A stretch of 64,000 nucleotides of DNA, taken from the NCBI RefSeq assembly GCF_018918095.1, contig NZ_JAHLPV010000012.1:1-64000 (forward strand), read 5' to 3'. The notes under the pieces were generated by a model. That model was given only the letters and a program-made list of their open reading frames with translations. It made no database searches and had not been told where the DNA came from. Shown piece by piece: positions 19,809-28,658 of the stretch (position 1 is the stretch's first letter; every line of letters begins with the position of its first letter). Position numbers and translations under genes: made by a program. The DNA is from Acetivibrio sp. MSJd-27 (GTDB taxonomy: Bacteria > Bacillota > Clostridia > UMGS1840 > HGM11507).

Positions 19809-21238
19809 TGAATTACGAAACCGTCATCGGTCTGGAAGTCCATGCCGAGCTGAATACCAAAACAAAAATATACTGTTCCTGCGCCAATGAGTTTGGCGCG
19901 GAGCCAAATACCAAATGCTGTCCGATCTGCAGCGGGATGCCGGGGGTGCTTCCGTCACTGAATGAAAAGGTGGTGGAGTCCTGCGTCAAAGCAGGGCTGG
20001 CTATGAACTGTGAAATTACGGAATACTCCAAGCAGGACAGAAAAAACTATTTTTATCCGGATTTGCCGAAGGCCTATCAGATTTCTCAGTTTGATTTGCC
20101 GCTGTGCCATGATGGATATGTGGATATCTATGTCAACGGGGAGACGAAACGCATCGGAATTACCCGCATTCATATTGAGGAGGATGCCGGAAAGCTGATT
20201 CACGGATTGGACGGCAAGGAATCCTTTGCGGATTACAACCGCTGCGGCGTGCCGCTGATCGAAATCGTCACCGAGCCGGATTTCCGTTCGCCGGAGGAAG
20301 CTCATGTATTTTTGGAAACGCTGCGCAACATTCTTCTGTTTATCGGGGTTTCAGACTGTAAAATGCAGGAGGGCTCCCTGCGCTGTGATGTGAATGTCTC
20401 AGTCCGTCCGGAGGGACAAAAGAAACTGGGAACCCGCTCCGAAATGAAGAATGTGGGCACCTTCAAGGGAGCTGTCAAGGCGATGGAGTTTGAACGGGAT
20501 CGCCAGATTGCAATTCTGGAGCAGGGAGGCACCATCCAGCAGGAAACCAGAAGATGGGACGACGCAAAAGGGGAGTCCGTGCTTCTGCGCTCCAAGGAGG
20601 ATGCGCACGACTACCGTTACTTCCCGGAGCCGGATATTATGCCCATTCACATTCAGGCGGAAACCGTGGAAGAAATCCGGAAAACCATCCCTGAGCTTCC
20701 CAATGAAAAATTCAAACGCTATATGGATGAGTATGGATTGTCTGAATATGACGCTTCTCTGATTGCATTTCATATTTATTTTGCAGAATTTTTTGAAAAA
20801 TGTATTCAGGAGGGGGGCAACCCAAAAGCCATCAGCAATTGGTGCCTCGGAGATATTTCTAAGATTCTGAAGCAAAAAGAACAGGAGGCAGACGCCATTC
20901 CCTTTGCGCCGAAAGCGCTTGTGGAATTGACAAAACTGGTGGAAGCGGATAAAATCAGCAACACTTCGGCCAAAAAGGTACTCGACAGAATGTTTGAGAC
21001 AGACAAGTCCCCGGAAACTCTGGTGGAGGAGATGGGGTTGCTTCAAATCAGCGACAATTCCTTCCTGGAGGGAATTGTGGATGAGGTTATGGCGGAAAAT
21101 CCGGATACACCGGCACAATATAAAAACGGAAAAACCAACGTGCTGGGCTTCCTTGTGGGGCAGGTCATGAAGAAATCAAAAGGAAAGGCTAACCCGCAGA
21201 TGGTTAATCCGATGATTAAAGAGCGATTGGAAAAATAA
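19808..21238 (+). CDS. gatB: Asp-tRNA(Asn)/Glu-tRNA(Gln) amidotransferase subunit B
   Basis: A 476-residue subunit that phosphorylates and amidates the misacylated tRNA. The N-terminal signature ETVIGLEVHAELNT is present, as are the zinc-site cysteines (YCSCANEFG...CCPICSGMPG), the kinase-domain motif DYNRCGVPLIEIVTEPD and the C-terminal YqeY/tail domain ending in QMVNPMIKERL. The length is normal for the family. It is the last gene of the ligA operon and is followed by a terminator. Confidence 0.97.
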   Translation: MNYETVIGLEVHAELNTKTKIYCSCANEFGAEPNTKCCPICSGMPGVLPSLNEKVVESCVKAGLAMNCEITEYSKQDRKNYFYPDLPKAYQISQFDLPLCHDGYVDIYVNGETKRIGITRIHIEEDAGKLIHGLDGKESFADYNRCGVPLIEIVTEPDFRSPEEAHVFLETLRNILLFIGVSDCKMQEGSLRCDVNVSVRPEGQKKLGTRSEMKNVGTFKGAVKAMEFERDRQIAILEQGGTIQQETRRWDDAKGESVLLRSKEDAHDYRYFPEPDIMPIHIQAETVEEIRKTIPELPNEKFKRYMDEYGLSEYDASLIAFHIYFAEFFEKCIQEGGNPKAISNWCLGDISKILKQKEQEADAIPFAPKALVELTKLVEADKISNTSAKKVLDRMFETDKSPETLVEEMGLLQISDNSFLEGIVDEVMAENPDTPAQYKNGKTNVLGFLVGQVMKKSKGKANPQMVNPMIKERLEK

Positions 21239-21279
21239 AAACATTTCGTTTGTTGTTTTTGAGACAATCAGTAGAAGAA

Positions 21280-21310
21280 TAAGAGAAGTTCATTGAACTT
21301 CTCTTATTTT
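21280..21310 (+). terminator. Intrinsic terminator of the ligA-gatCAB operon
   Basis: AAGAGAAGT stem with matching ACTTCTCTT arm and a short loop, then a T-tract, about 45 nt after gatB. Confidence 0.85.
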
Positions 21311-21315
21311 AATGC

Positions 21316-21344
21316 TTGACAAATCAATTGTTCTGTTTTAAGGT
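21316..21344 (+). promoter_or_regulatory. Possible promoter of the tyrosine recombinase gene
   Basis: Exact TTGACA (21316-21321), 17 nt, weak -10 TAAGGT (21339-21344). Confidence 0.35.
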
Positions 21345-21365
21345 GGAGTTACAGAGGTGATAAGC

Positions 21366-22331
21366 ATGAAAGAATATTTAGAAAAATGCCCTAGAATTTT
21401 AAAAAATTTTTTGATACATAAGCAAACCATCGAGGGAAAATCTCCAAAAACAGCAAAGGAATACTATTTTGATTTATCAAATTTCCTGAAATATATGAAA
21501 AAACGAAAGCAGCGTTTGGAAACGGAAGTGGAAGAAATTGATATCATGGATATCGATGTGGAGTTTATCAAAGGGATTGATTTGAATGACCTCTATGATT
21601 ATATGATGTATGTCAGCAACGCAAAGAATAACAAGGCACGGGCGATGGCGCGGAAGGTATCCAGCCTGAAATCCTTTTTTAAGTATCTGAATGTGAAGGC
21701 GAAACTGATCGATTTCAATCCCGCGAAGGAGCTGGATTCGCCGAAGATTGTGAAAAGTCTTCCCAGATATCTGGAACTCAGCGAGAGCAAGCAGCTTCTA
21801 AACAGCATAGAAGGTCGCAATAAGGAACGGGACTATGCCATTATCACTCTGTTTTTAAACTGCGGTATGCGGCTGAATGAGCTGGTTGGAATCAATCTGA
21901 GCCACATCAAAGGCAACCGGTTAACCGTTTTGGGAAAAGGAAATAAGGAGAGAACGGTCTATCTGAATGAAGCCTGCATCGAAGCGATTGAGGAATATCT
22001 TAAGGTGCGTCCGAAAACAGGACTTTTGGATGAGGATGCTTTGTTTATCAGCTCTCAGAAAAAAAGGGTGTCCGATAAGACGGTGCAGTATCTGGTGAAA
22101 AAACATATCCGCGAGGCAGGGCTGGACGCCACAAAATACTCCACCCATAAACTGCGGCATACCTCCGCAACCCTGATGTATAAATACGGTAAGGTTGATA
22201 TCCGTGCACTGCAGGAAATTTTGGGACATGAGAATCTCAACACCACCGAGATCTATACGCATGTGGACAGCGATGAAATCCGCAAGGCGATTGAAAACAA
22301 TCCGCTGGCAGAGTTTAAAAAAGAAAAGTAA
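21366..22331 (+). CDS. Tyrosine recombinase (XerC/XerD-like)
   Basis: A 321-residue site-specific recombinase. The N-terminal SAM-like DNA-binding domain (about 1-110) is followed by the catalytic domain with the first Arg (NCGMRLNELVGI), H-x-x-R (HKLRHTSATL), the second His (LGHENLNTTEIY) and the nucleophile Tyr in EIYTHV. The length and composition fit chromosomal XerC/D rather than a phage integrase, which would usually carry an extra N-terminal arm domain. It probably resolves chromosome dimers at dif. The ATG at 21366 is preferred (AGAGGTG, 5-6 nt upstream); a GTG at 21357 lies inside that Shine-Dalgarno. It stands alone between two terminators. Confidence 0.88.
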   Translation: MKEYLEKCPRILKNFLIHKQTIEGKSPKTAKEYYFDLSNFLKYMKKRKQRLETEVEEIDIMDIDVEFIKGIDLNDLYDYMMYVSNAKNNKARAMARKVSSLKSFFKYLNVKAKLIDFNPAKELDSPKIVKSLPRYLELSESKQLLNSIEGRNKERDYAIITLFLNCGMRLNELVGINLSHIKGNRLTVLGKGNKERTVYLNEACIEAIEEYLKVRPKTGLLDEDALFISSQKKRVSDKTVQYLVKKHIREAGLDATKYSTHKLRHTSATLMYKYGKVDIRALQEILGHENLNTTEIYTHVDSDEIRKAIENNPLAEFKKEK

Positions 22332-22360
22332 GATTCATTGGATAGTTAACAGCTTGAAAA

Positions 22361-22406
22361 AAGCAACGTCATAGAGTTCATTTTGAAATCTATGGCGTTG
22401 CTTTTT
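22361..22406 (+). terminator. Intrinsic terminator of the recombinase gene
   Basis: Long stem AAGCAACGTCATAGA with TCTATGGCGTTGCTT (one mismatch) and a T-run at 22401-22406. Confidence 0.85.
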
Positions 22407-22547
22407 ATCGTTACAAAATCCTATTTTCTTGTATGAGGCAGAATCAGAATATCTTTTTTGAAACAGAGTCATCTTTCTGTTTTTGTTTTTTATATTTACA
22501 GTTCTATTTTGGGACAACACCTAATAGTATTTACAGAGGTGAAAATA

Positions 22548-23465
22548 ATGAACAAAAGATTAGAAAGTCTTCTGGGCTTTTTGCCTGAGAGAATGAAAAT
22601 AAGTGTTAGCAGAGTGAGCAATGATATTCTAAATACTCTGGAGGAAATTCGGATTCGGATTTGTCAGCCTGTCATTCTGTTAACCAATACGCAGGAGTTG
22701 TTTTTGAAGGATGCGTCAACCAATACCTTTTATGTACCGGGTACAGAGGAACTTAAGGAAATTCTGGAACGTATCACAAAAAGTTCTTTTTACGCTTACT
22801 TGGATGATATTAAAAATGGTTTTGTCACCGTTGAGGGAGGGCACCGGATTGGAATCTGCGGAAGAGGTGTTATGGACAACGGATCGATTGGAAACATCAA
22901 AGATATCTCTTTTCTGAATATCCGAATTGCAAATGAGAAAAAGGGGATAAGCGATAGGATTCTTCCGCAGATTTTGGAAAACGGAGCGGTAAAAAACACC
23001 CTGATCATATCACCGCCACAGGCCGGGAAAACGACATTGCTGCGGGATATTACCCGCAATATTTCCAATACGCTTCAAGGGGGAAAAGTATCCTTGATAG
23101 ACGAGCGTGGGGAGATTGCTGCCATCTATAATGGAATACCTCAAAATGATATCGGTATACGAACCGATGTTCTTACGGGAATTCCGAAGAGTGATGGAAT
23201 GATTCTTGCGATCCGTTCTTTGTCTCCAACCGTATTGATTACAGATGAGCTGGGAAGCTGCAAGGAGGTTGATGCTGTATTTACCGCTATCAACTCCGGT
23301 GTCAAAATTATCACAACCGTTCACGGTGAAGATGAAATGGAGATTCAGAAACGCGAAGACTTGAAATCCTTGTTTCAGAATCGGGTTTTTCAGAAGATTA
23401 TCATACTAAATGCTTCCAAAAAGGATCGGATTTTCAAAATTATGAATGGCGGTGAGTTAAGGTGA
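22548..23465 (+). CDS. spoIIIAA: Stage III sporulation protein AA, ATPase
   Basis: A 305-residue secretion-ATPase-like protein that powers the SpoIIIA-SpoIIQ channel between mother cell and forespore. The Walker A loop is SPPQAGKTTLL and the following motif LIDERGEIA is typical of SpoIIIAA. The start at 22548 has GAGGTGA 5 nt upstream; the frame extends 90 nt further but without a ribosome site. First gene of a complete AA-AH operon. A sigma-E promoter is expected from B. subtilis, but I see only a poorly spaced candidate (GAATATC...CATCTTTC around 22447-22477). Confidence 0.95.
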   Translation: MNKRLESLLGFLPERMKISVSRVSNDILNTLEEIRIRICQPVILLTNTQELFLKDASTNTFYVPGTEELKEILERITKSSFYAYLDDIKNGFVTVEGGHRIGICGRGVMDNGSIGNIKDISFLNIRIANEKKGISDRILPQILENGAVKNTLIISPPQAGKTTLLRDITRNISNTLQGGKVSLIDERGEIAAIYNGIPQNDIGIRTDVLTGIPKSDGMILAIRSLSPTVLITDELGSCKEVDAVFTAINSGVKIITTVHGEDEMEIQKREDLKSLFQNRVFQKIIILNASKKDRIFKIMNGGELR

Positions 23466-23974
23466 TAAAAGCTACAGGATTTTTTTTGGTTCTTCTCTCA
23501 GGCATTTTGCTCGCCTTAAAGGTGAACCAGGGATACAAAAAAAGAATCGCGGAATTGGAAGCGTTTTTAGAATCTGTCAAACTAATTAAGGCTGAGATGG
23601 CATATTTAAAGACACCACTCCGTGAAATCTTTACAAAAACGTCAAAAGGAGAGAATCCAATTGTAAATCGTTTTTTTAACTATTTGAAAGATGGGTTGGA
23701 GGCAGGCAACGGGTTAAAAGCTCTCTGGAATGACGGTCTTGAAAAATTTTCAAAGCTTTTCTGTTTAAATCAAAAGGATCTTCAAATATTATCCGACTTT
23801 TCTGTTTTGCTTGGACAGACGGATTTAGCCAATCAGATAGAGAATATAGACAATGTAGCAGACAAATTAAATTTGCAGCTTAAAATAGCACAAAAGGAGC
23901 AGGCAAAGAATGCAAAGCCGCAGGGGACACTTTATATTGCAGGTTCGATTGCTTTAGGGCTTCTTTTTCTCTGA
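23462..23974 (+). CDS. spoIIIAB: Stage III sporulation protein AB
   Basis: A 170-residue membrane protein of the SpoIIIA channel, with structural likeness to type II secretion GspF half-domains. An N-terminal transmembrane segment (about 4-20) is followed by a helical domain (KRIAELEAFLESVKLIKAEMAYLKTPL, read here in parts) and a short C-terminal hydrophobic end (LYIAGSIALGLLFL). It starts with GTG overlapping the spoIIIAA stop by 4 nt. GGTGAG lies 5 nt upstream. Confidence 0.93.
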   Translation: MIKATGFFLVLLSGILLALKVNQGYKKRIAELEAFLESVKLIKAEMAYLKTPLREIFTKTSKGENPIVNRFFNYLKDGLEAGNGLKALWNDGLEKFSKLFCLNQKDLQILSDFSVLLGQTDLANQIENIDNVADKLNLQLKIAQKEQAKNAKPQGTLYIAGSIALGLLFL

Positions 23975-24016
23975 GTACATTGAAATGTTTGGAAAAACAC
24001 GAAGGAGGAAATCAAA

Positions 24017-24211
24017 ATGGATGTGGATTTGATTTTTAAAATTGCTGCCATCGGTATCATTGTTGCAGTGCTGAATCAATTATTGGTTCGTTCCGGAAGA
24101 GAAGATCAGGCAATGCTTACCACACTGGCGGGCCTTGTTGTCGTGATGTTTATGATGGTCAATCAGATTGCCAGTCTTTTTACGACAATCAAAAGCGTGT
24201 TTGGACTTTAG
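24017..24211 (+). CDS. spoIIIAC: Stage III sporulation protein AC
   Basis: A 64-residue membrane protein with two hydrophobic helices (about 5-22 and 36-58) separated by a charged turn (RSGREDQAM). The SpoIIIAC/AD family forms part of the membrane base of the sporulation feeding-tube channel. AAGGAGG lies upstream of the ATG. Gene order and length match the family. Confidence 0.94.
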   Translation: MDVDLIFKIAAIGIIVAVLNQLLVRSGREDQAMLTTLAGLVVVMFMMVNQIASLFTTIKSVFGL

Positions 24212-24213
24212 CG

Positions 24214-24600
24214 ATGGAACTTTTGTTCAAGATTATAGGAATTGCATTCTGCAGTGCCATGCTCAGCATACTTTTAAAAAAAAGCAATCAGGAATTTGCA
24301 CTGGCTGTTACCATAGTGACTTCTGTTTTGATTTTTACAATGATATTCAATATGCTAAAGGATGTATTTGTTCAAATCAAAGCAATCGCCGGTCTGGGCG
24401 GCGTAGATCTATCTTACTTGGGGATTATCATTAAGGTAGTTTCAATCGCGTATCTGAGCGAGTATGCCAGCGCTGTTTTGGAGGATGCAGGGGAATCGGC
24501 CATTGCCAAAAAGGTGGAACTGGCAGGAAAGAGCATTATATTTTTTATGGCGCTTCCAATCATCGAATCCTTATTCAAATTGATCATTGCGCTGTTCTAA
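24214..24600 (+). CDS. spoIIIAD: Stage III sporulation protein AD
   Basis: A 128-residue protein with three or four hydrophobic helices, related to SpoIIIAC (shared KKSNQEFALAV-like turn). It begins 2 nt after the spoIIIAC stop without a strong ribosome site of its own, so its translation is probably coupled. Confidence 0.93.
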   Translation: MELLFKIIGIAFCSAMLSILLKKSNQEFALAVTIVTSVLIFTMIFNMLKDVFVQIKAIAGLGGVDLSYLGIIIKVVSIAYLSEYASAVLEDAGESAIAKKVELAGKSIIFFMALPIIESLFKLIIALF

Positions 24601-24621
24601 ACGAAAAGTACAGGTGATAAA

Positions 24622-25755
24622 ATGGGAAAAATACAAAAGAGTCTTTTTGTTTTTTTGCTTCTGGGCTTTCTTTTTTTTAATGTTCAGGCAAGTGAAAAAA
24701 CACAAGCACAGGAAAATTTGGAAAATCAAGCTTATGATGCTTTAAAAAAAATAGACAGCGGTGAAACCTTCAGCTTCTATGACATTTCGCGGCAACTGAC
24801 AGAGGAACCGGAGACATTTCGCATTCAGAGTATTCTAAAACGGTTTGTCCAGCTGCTTTTAGGGGAAATATATGAAGCGGCAAAGGTTCTGACAAAGCTG
24901 ATATTACCAATTCTTTTATTTGGAATTCTTCAGTCGATGCAGCTGAAAAAGAATGGCCAGACCGTATCCAATGCGGCGCTGATGGCATGTTATGCTATGG
25001 TGTGCGGTGTTTGTATCACGGTTTTTTACAATATGGCGGATTTAGCGCAAAATACAATGACAACTTTGGATGTGTCTGTAAAAGGATTGATCCCTATTCT
25101 TTTTTCTGTGATCGCTGCAGGAGGTGGGTTGACACAGGCTGCTTTGGTGCAACCGACGATATTTGTCGCCTCCCAGGTACTGGTCATTATTATCCATCAG
25201 TTTCTTTTTCCAATGATTCTGTTCAGCTTCGCGCTCATCATCACCGATCATTTTTCAGAGACTGCGAGATTAAAGCTTTTTGGGGATTTATTACATAAAG
25301 TCATCAAATGGGTTCTGATATTTTCCCTTACCATCTTTGTGGGGATTATCACAGTACAAAGTATTGCGGGCAGTTCCATAGATGCGGTGAAGCTCAAAGG
25401 TGCAAAATATGCTGTCAACACTTTTATACCACTGGTTGGGGGAACGTTGGCAGAGGCTTTGGAATCCATCGGCGGATCGGTTATGCTGATTAAAAACACT
25501 ACGGGTATGGCGGGAATCATCGGTATTATTCTGCTTTGCCTGGTTCCTGTCATCAAAATCTTTATGGTGGTATTTATTTTCCGGCTGACCGCCGCAGTAT
25601 GCCAGCCAGTCAGTGATGAGCGTTTCTGCACACTGCTTAACAGCATTGCAGACAACATCAGTCTGATCGGCATCTGTATACTTTGCATGGCAGTTGTCTT
25701 TATCTTGTCCATTGCCATAACCATTGGAACAGCAAACACTGTACTTTTACTTTAG
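24622..25755 (+). CDS. spoIIIAE: Stage III sporulation protein AE
   Basis: A 377-residue polytopic membrane protein with a signal peptide-like N-terminus (about 1-23), an extracytoplasmic segment (about 24-85) and roughly seven hydrophobic segments thereafter. It is the largest membrane component of the SpoIIIA complex. Conserved stretches GGGLTQAALVQPT and AVNTFIPLVGGTLAEALE identify the family. AGGTGA precedes the ATG. Confidence 0.94.
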   Translation: MGKIQKSLFVFLLLGFLFFNVQASEKTQAQENLENQAYDALKKIDSGETFSFYDISRQLTEEPETFRIQSILKRFVQLLLGEIYEAAKVLTKLILPILLFGILQSMQLKKNGQTVSNAALMACYAMVCGVCITVFYNMADLAQNTMTTLDVSVKGLIPILFSVIAAGGGLTQAALVQPTIFVASQVLVIIIHQFLFPMILFSFALIITDHFSETARLKLFGDLLHKVIKWVLIFSLTIFVGIITVQSIAGSSIDAVKLKGAKYAVNTFIPLVGGTLAEALESIGGSVMLIKNTTGMAGIIGIILLCLVPVIKIFMVVFIFRLTAAVCQPVSDERFCTLLNSIADNISLIGICILCMAVVFILSIAITIGTANTVLLL

Positions 25756-25766
25756 AAGGTGACAAA

Positions 25767-26219
25767 ATGGAAAACATTTCTCTTTGTTTTAAAATACTGA
25801 TCGGTATCTCCTTTCTTGCTGTGCTGGCGGATATGCTTATGCTGGAAGGGACCTTTAAAAAATATGTGAGGAGTATTTTGGGGCTTGTTATGCTTCTGGT
25901 CATGATAAATGCCTTTACAGGAATCAAAAATATTTCACTGGATTTCTCCCTGCTGAACGAGGCGGATGCGGCAGAGGAAGTACAACAGGGAATTACAATT
26001 GATCTTTTTCAGGATGTGAAGCAGAGAATCGAGGAAAAAATCATCACAGCATTGACGCAAAAAGAAATTTCTGTTCCGGAGATTGATGTAACGCTCGATA
26101 AGGACTTTCATTTGACTTCAGTTTCGCTTAAACTGCAGCGGACGGAGGATACGCGCCGGGCGCAAAAAATTCTCACAGAGGAATTAAAAATAGATGATAA
26201 AATCATTTCATTCTATTAG
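25767..26219 (+). CDS. spoIIIAF: Stage III sporulation protein AF
   Basis: A 150-residue protein with two N-terminal transmembrane helices (about 7-25 and 32-50) and an extracytoplasmic domain with a ring-building-like fold (VPEIDVTLDKDFHLTSVSLKL). The ATG at 25767 has GAAGGTGA upstream. The open frame begins earlier, inside spoIIIAE, but without a start signal. Confidence 0.92.
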   Translation: MENISLCFKILIGISFLAVLADMLMLEGTFKKYVRSILGLVMLLVMINAFTGIKNISLDFSLLNEADAAEEVQQGITIDLFQDVKQRIEEKIITALTQKEISVPEIDVTLDKDFHLTSVSLKLQRTEDTRRAQKILTEELKIDDKIISFY

Positions 26220-26229
26220 GGAGGTACGA

Positions 26230-26763
26230 ATGGAAAGAAAGAATATACAGGAAAGCTTGCGGACTTTCTCAGAAAAAATCAAAAAGAACCATTTCATGCC
26301 CATTGTAGTCATTGCGCTTATCGGAATCGTTCTTCTTCTGTTCGGAAGTTCTTTTTCTTCTGCGAAACCCAATTCAGCGGAAAAAACTGTCTCCTCCGCA
26401 GCAGAGAGAATTGAATCAAAAGAAATTGAAAAGATGCTTACGCATATTCCCGGCGTCTCCAAAGCGTATGTTCTGATTTCTTATGAGGATGATGGAAAAC
26501 TGGAATATGCCTATGATTATAAAGAGGATTTCGCCAAAAAAGAGGAGGGAAACGTGCAGGAAAATACAGACAATAAAATGGTGATTACCAGGCAAAATGG
26601 GGATGAAAAACCTGTTGTCGTAAGGCAAATCAGTCCCGGCATCAAGGGGGTGACAGTCATTGTGCAGGGGACGGAAGAAACAGCCTTAAAATATAAAATT
26701 TATAATGCGGTGAAATCTGCATTGGGCGTCGACGCTCATAAAATTGAGGTGATTTTAAATTGA
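26230..26763 (+). CDS. spoIIIAG: Stage III sporulation protein AG
   Basis: A 177-residue protein with one transmembrane helix (about 21-39) and a domain that in B. subtilis builds a large ring in the intermembrane space. The conserved stretches LTHIPGVSKAYVLISYE and PGIKGVTVIVQGTEE are visible. The start at 26230 follows GGGAGGT; the frame extends 36 nt upstream into spoIIIAF. Confidence 0.93.
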   Translation: MERKNIQESLRTFSEKIKKNHFMPIVVIALIGIVLLLFGSSFSSAKPNSAEKTVSSAAERIESKEIEKMLTHIPGVSKAYVLISYEDDGKLEYAYDYKEDFAKKEEGNVQENTDNKMVITRQNGDEKPVVVRQISPGIKGVTVIVQGTEETALKYKIYNAVKSALGVDAHKIEVILN

Positions 26764-26779
26764 AAAGGAGTAACATGCT

Positions 26780-27331
26780 ATGATGATATTTAAAAAAAGA
26801 CAAATTGTGACGGTGACTTTGGTAGCCTTGCTGGTTGTGGCGGGATATTTGAATTTTGTGTATCTGGGAGAATCGCCGCAGGAAGATGGGCAAATGGTGT
26901 CCGGCATAGGGCATGAAGCGGAAAACGAAGATAACATAAATTATGGTGAGGCAAAGTTTGTGACCAATATGGATGGAGCAAAAAATGATTATTTTAATGA
27001 GACAAAGTTAAGCAAAGAAAAGACAAGGAGTGAATCAGTTGCTCTGCTGAAGCAGGTGACAGATAATCCAAGTGCAAGCGCCGAGGAGAAAAAACAGGCT
27101 CAGCAGAAAATGATACAAACAGCGCAAAATATTGAAAAGGAGGGAGCGGTAGAAAATATTCTGAAGGGAAAAGGGTTTGCAAATGTCAGCGCTTATATAT
27201 CAGAGGATTCCATTACAGTAGCTGTGCTGACAGAAGGATTGAATCCTACCGATGTGGCGAAAATCCGGGATGTTGTTATCAGCGAAACGAAATTAAAAGC
27301 GGATAAAATTAAAATTATGGAAATTAAGTAG
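26780..27331 (+). CDS. spoIIIAH: Stage III sporulation protein AH
   Basis: A 183-residue single-pass membrane protein (helix about 9-28). Its C-terminal domain pairs with SpoIIQ across the intermembrane space. The middle is helical and charged (SASAEEKKQAQQKMIQ). The C-terminal KGFANVSAYISEDSITVAV with DVAKIRDVVISETKLKADKI is the YscJ/FliF-like ring fold. Last gene of the operon, followed by a terminator. Confidence 0.94.
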   Translation: MMIFKKRQIVTVTLVALLVVAGYLNFVYLGESPQEDGQMVSGIGHEAENEDNINYGEAKFVTNMDGAKNDYFNETKLSKEKTRSESVALLKQVTDNPSASAEEKKQAQQKMIQTAQNIEKEGAVENILKGKGFANVSAYISEDSITVAVLTEGLNPTDVAKIRDVVISETKLKADKIKIMEIK

Positions 27332-27360
27332 TATACGGGAAATGCTTCCTATGAAAGAGT

Positions 27361-27410
27361 GAAGAAATCGTCATGGAGTTTTGAGAATTCCATGACGATT
27401 TCTTCGTTTT
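27361..27410 (+). terminator. Intrinsic terminator of the spoIIIA operon
   Basis: 17-bp perfect stem (27361-27377 with 27389-27405), 11-nt loop, followed by GTTTTCC. Confidence 0.88.
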
Positions 27411-27453
27411 CCTAAAAATACTTCTTCATTTTTCATACCCTTACAGCAGCATT

Positions 27454-27482
27454 TTCTGCAATCGGCCTTCCGGATTGCAGAA
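27454..27482. other. Stable hairpin without T-tract in the spoIIIAH-glycosyltransferase gap
   Basis: TTCTGCAATC pairs with GATTGCAGAA around a GC-rich loop that can extend the stem. No T-run follows on either strand, so it is not a standard terminator. It may sit in the leader of the glycosyltransferase gene or be a protein-binding site. Confidence 0.4.
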
Positions 27483-27556
27483 GTGGAGGGGATTTAACAC
27501 TTTTTTCACTTTTCTTTCATATATTAAATTATCCTATATGATGAGAAGGAGATATT

Positions 27557-28636
27557 ATGCAGACAATTAGCCTTTGTATGATTATAAGGGATGAAGAGGA
27601 GGTGCTGGCGCGCTGTCTTGACAGTATCAGCGATTTGGTAGATGAGATTATTATAGTTGATACCGGTTCCCTCGATAATACCAAAGCAATTGCAGAAAGA
27701 TATACAAATCATATCTATGACTTTCCGTGGATTGACGATTTTTCCGCTGCCAGGAACTTTGCTTTTTCAAAAGCAACAATGGATTACTGTATGTGGCTTG
27801 ATGCGGATGATATCCTGACACAAACGGACAGAGAACTGTTTCGAAAAATGAAAAAAAGTTTGGATGGCTCTGAGGATGTGATTATGATGAAATATCATGT
27901 AGCATTTGATGAAAAAAATAATCCGACTTTTTCCTATTACCGCGAGCGTATTTTAAGACGGGCTGCAGGTTTTATATGGGAAGGTGCTGTCCATGAGGTG
28001 ATTGCTCCAAGAGGAAAGATCCTTTATTCAGAAGCGGCTGTTTCCCATAAAAAGATGCGTCCGGGAGATCCGCAGAGAAATATCAGAATATTTGAAAAAC
28101 TTCTTGCAGATGGGAAGGAGTTAAATCCCCGCCAACAGTTTTATTACGGGCGGGAACTGTTCTATCACGAGCGGTATCAGGACTCCATTGCCATGCTTGA
28201 AAATTTTCTGAACGAAAAAAGGGGCTGGCTCGAAAACAATATTGAAGCCTGCATGCAGCTATCAGCCTGTTATGAAAAAATAGGGGATACCGAACAACGG
28301 CTTTGTTCCCTTTTTAAAAGCTTCATTTTTGATACGCCCAGAGCGGAAATATGTTGTGGAATCGGCAATTACTTTTTTGAGTTGGAAGAATATAAAACAG
28401 CGATATTTTGGTACGAGCTTGCAGCGGCCTGTGTGAAAAATGAAACATCCGGCGGATTCGTAATGCTGGATTGCTATGATTATATTCCCTATATACAGCT
28501 TTGCGTTTGTTATGACAAAATGGGAGATCTGCAAAGTGCTGAGCGCTATAACGATAAGGCGGGAGAGGTGAAGCCCCATGATGCTGCCTATCTTCAAAAT
28601 AAGGAATATTTCCGAAAGATGAGAAAAAGGCCCTGA
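27557..28636 (+). CDS. Family 2 glycosyltransferase with C-terminal TPR region
   Basis: A 359-residue cytoplasmic glycosyltransferase. The N-terminal GT-A domain (about 1-200) shows ISLCMIIRDEEEVLARCLDS, DEIIIVDTGSLDNT and the metal-binding WLDADD. The C-terminal region has TPR-like helices (YYGRELFYHERYQDSIAMLENFL, read in parts; DKMGDLQSAERYNDKAG). This architecture matches SunS-type and related transferases that glycosylate peptides or proteins, as well as general TPR-glycosyltransferases of clostridia. The acceptor is unknown; no bacteriocin precursor lies nearby. It is a single-gene unit ending at a shared terminator. Confidence 0.87.
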   Translation: MQTISLCMIIRDEEEVLARCLDSISDLVDEIIIVDTGSLDNTKAIAERYTNHIYDFPWIDDFSAARNFAFSKATMDYCMWLDADDILTQTDRELFRKMKKSLDGSEDVIMMKYHVAFDEKNNPTFSYYRERILRRAAGFIWEGAVHEVIAPRGKILYSEAAVSHKKMRPGDPQRNIRIFEKLLADGKELNPRQQFYYGRELFYHERYQDSIAMLENFLNEKRGWLENNIEACMQLSACYEKIGDTEQRLCSLFKSFIFDTPRAEICCGIGNYFFELEEYKTAIFWYELAAACVKNETSGGFVMLDCYDYIPYIQLCVCYDKMGDLQSAERYNDKAGEVKPHDAAYLQNKEYFRKMRKRP

Positions 28637-28655
28637 TTTTCAGGGTCTTTTTCTC
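28621..28655. terminator. Bidirectional terminator between convergent genes
   Basis: GAGAAAAAGGCCCTGA pairs with TCAGGGTCTTTTTCTC; A-tract on one side and T-tract on the other allow termination in both directions. Confidence 0.88.
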
Positions 28656-28658
28656 ATT

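Noticed and set aside
20399-21118. 239-codon antisense frame in gatB
   Set aside because: It lies wholly within a well-conserved gatB frame and has no recognisable domain. Shadow frame.
21366-22331. Tyrosine recombinase as integrase of a mobile element
   Set aside because: No attachment-site repeats, excisionase or cargo nearby. The protein has XerC/D length and the flanks are conserved housekeeping genes.
22440-22547. Sigma-E promoter for spoIIIAA
   Set aside because: GAATATC and CATCTTTC are present, but the spacing is about two bases too long and the -10 is poor. Expected biologically, not shown by the sequence.
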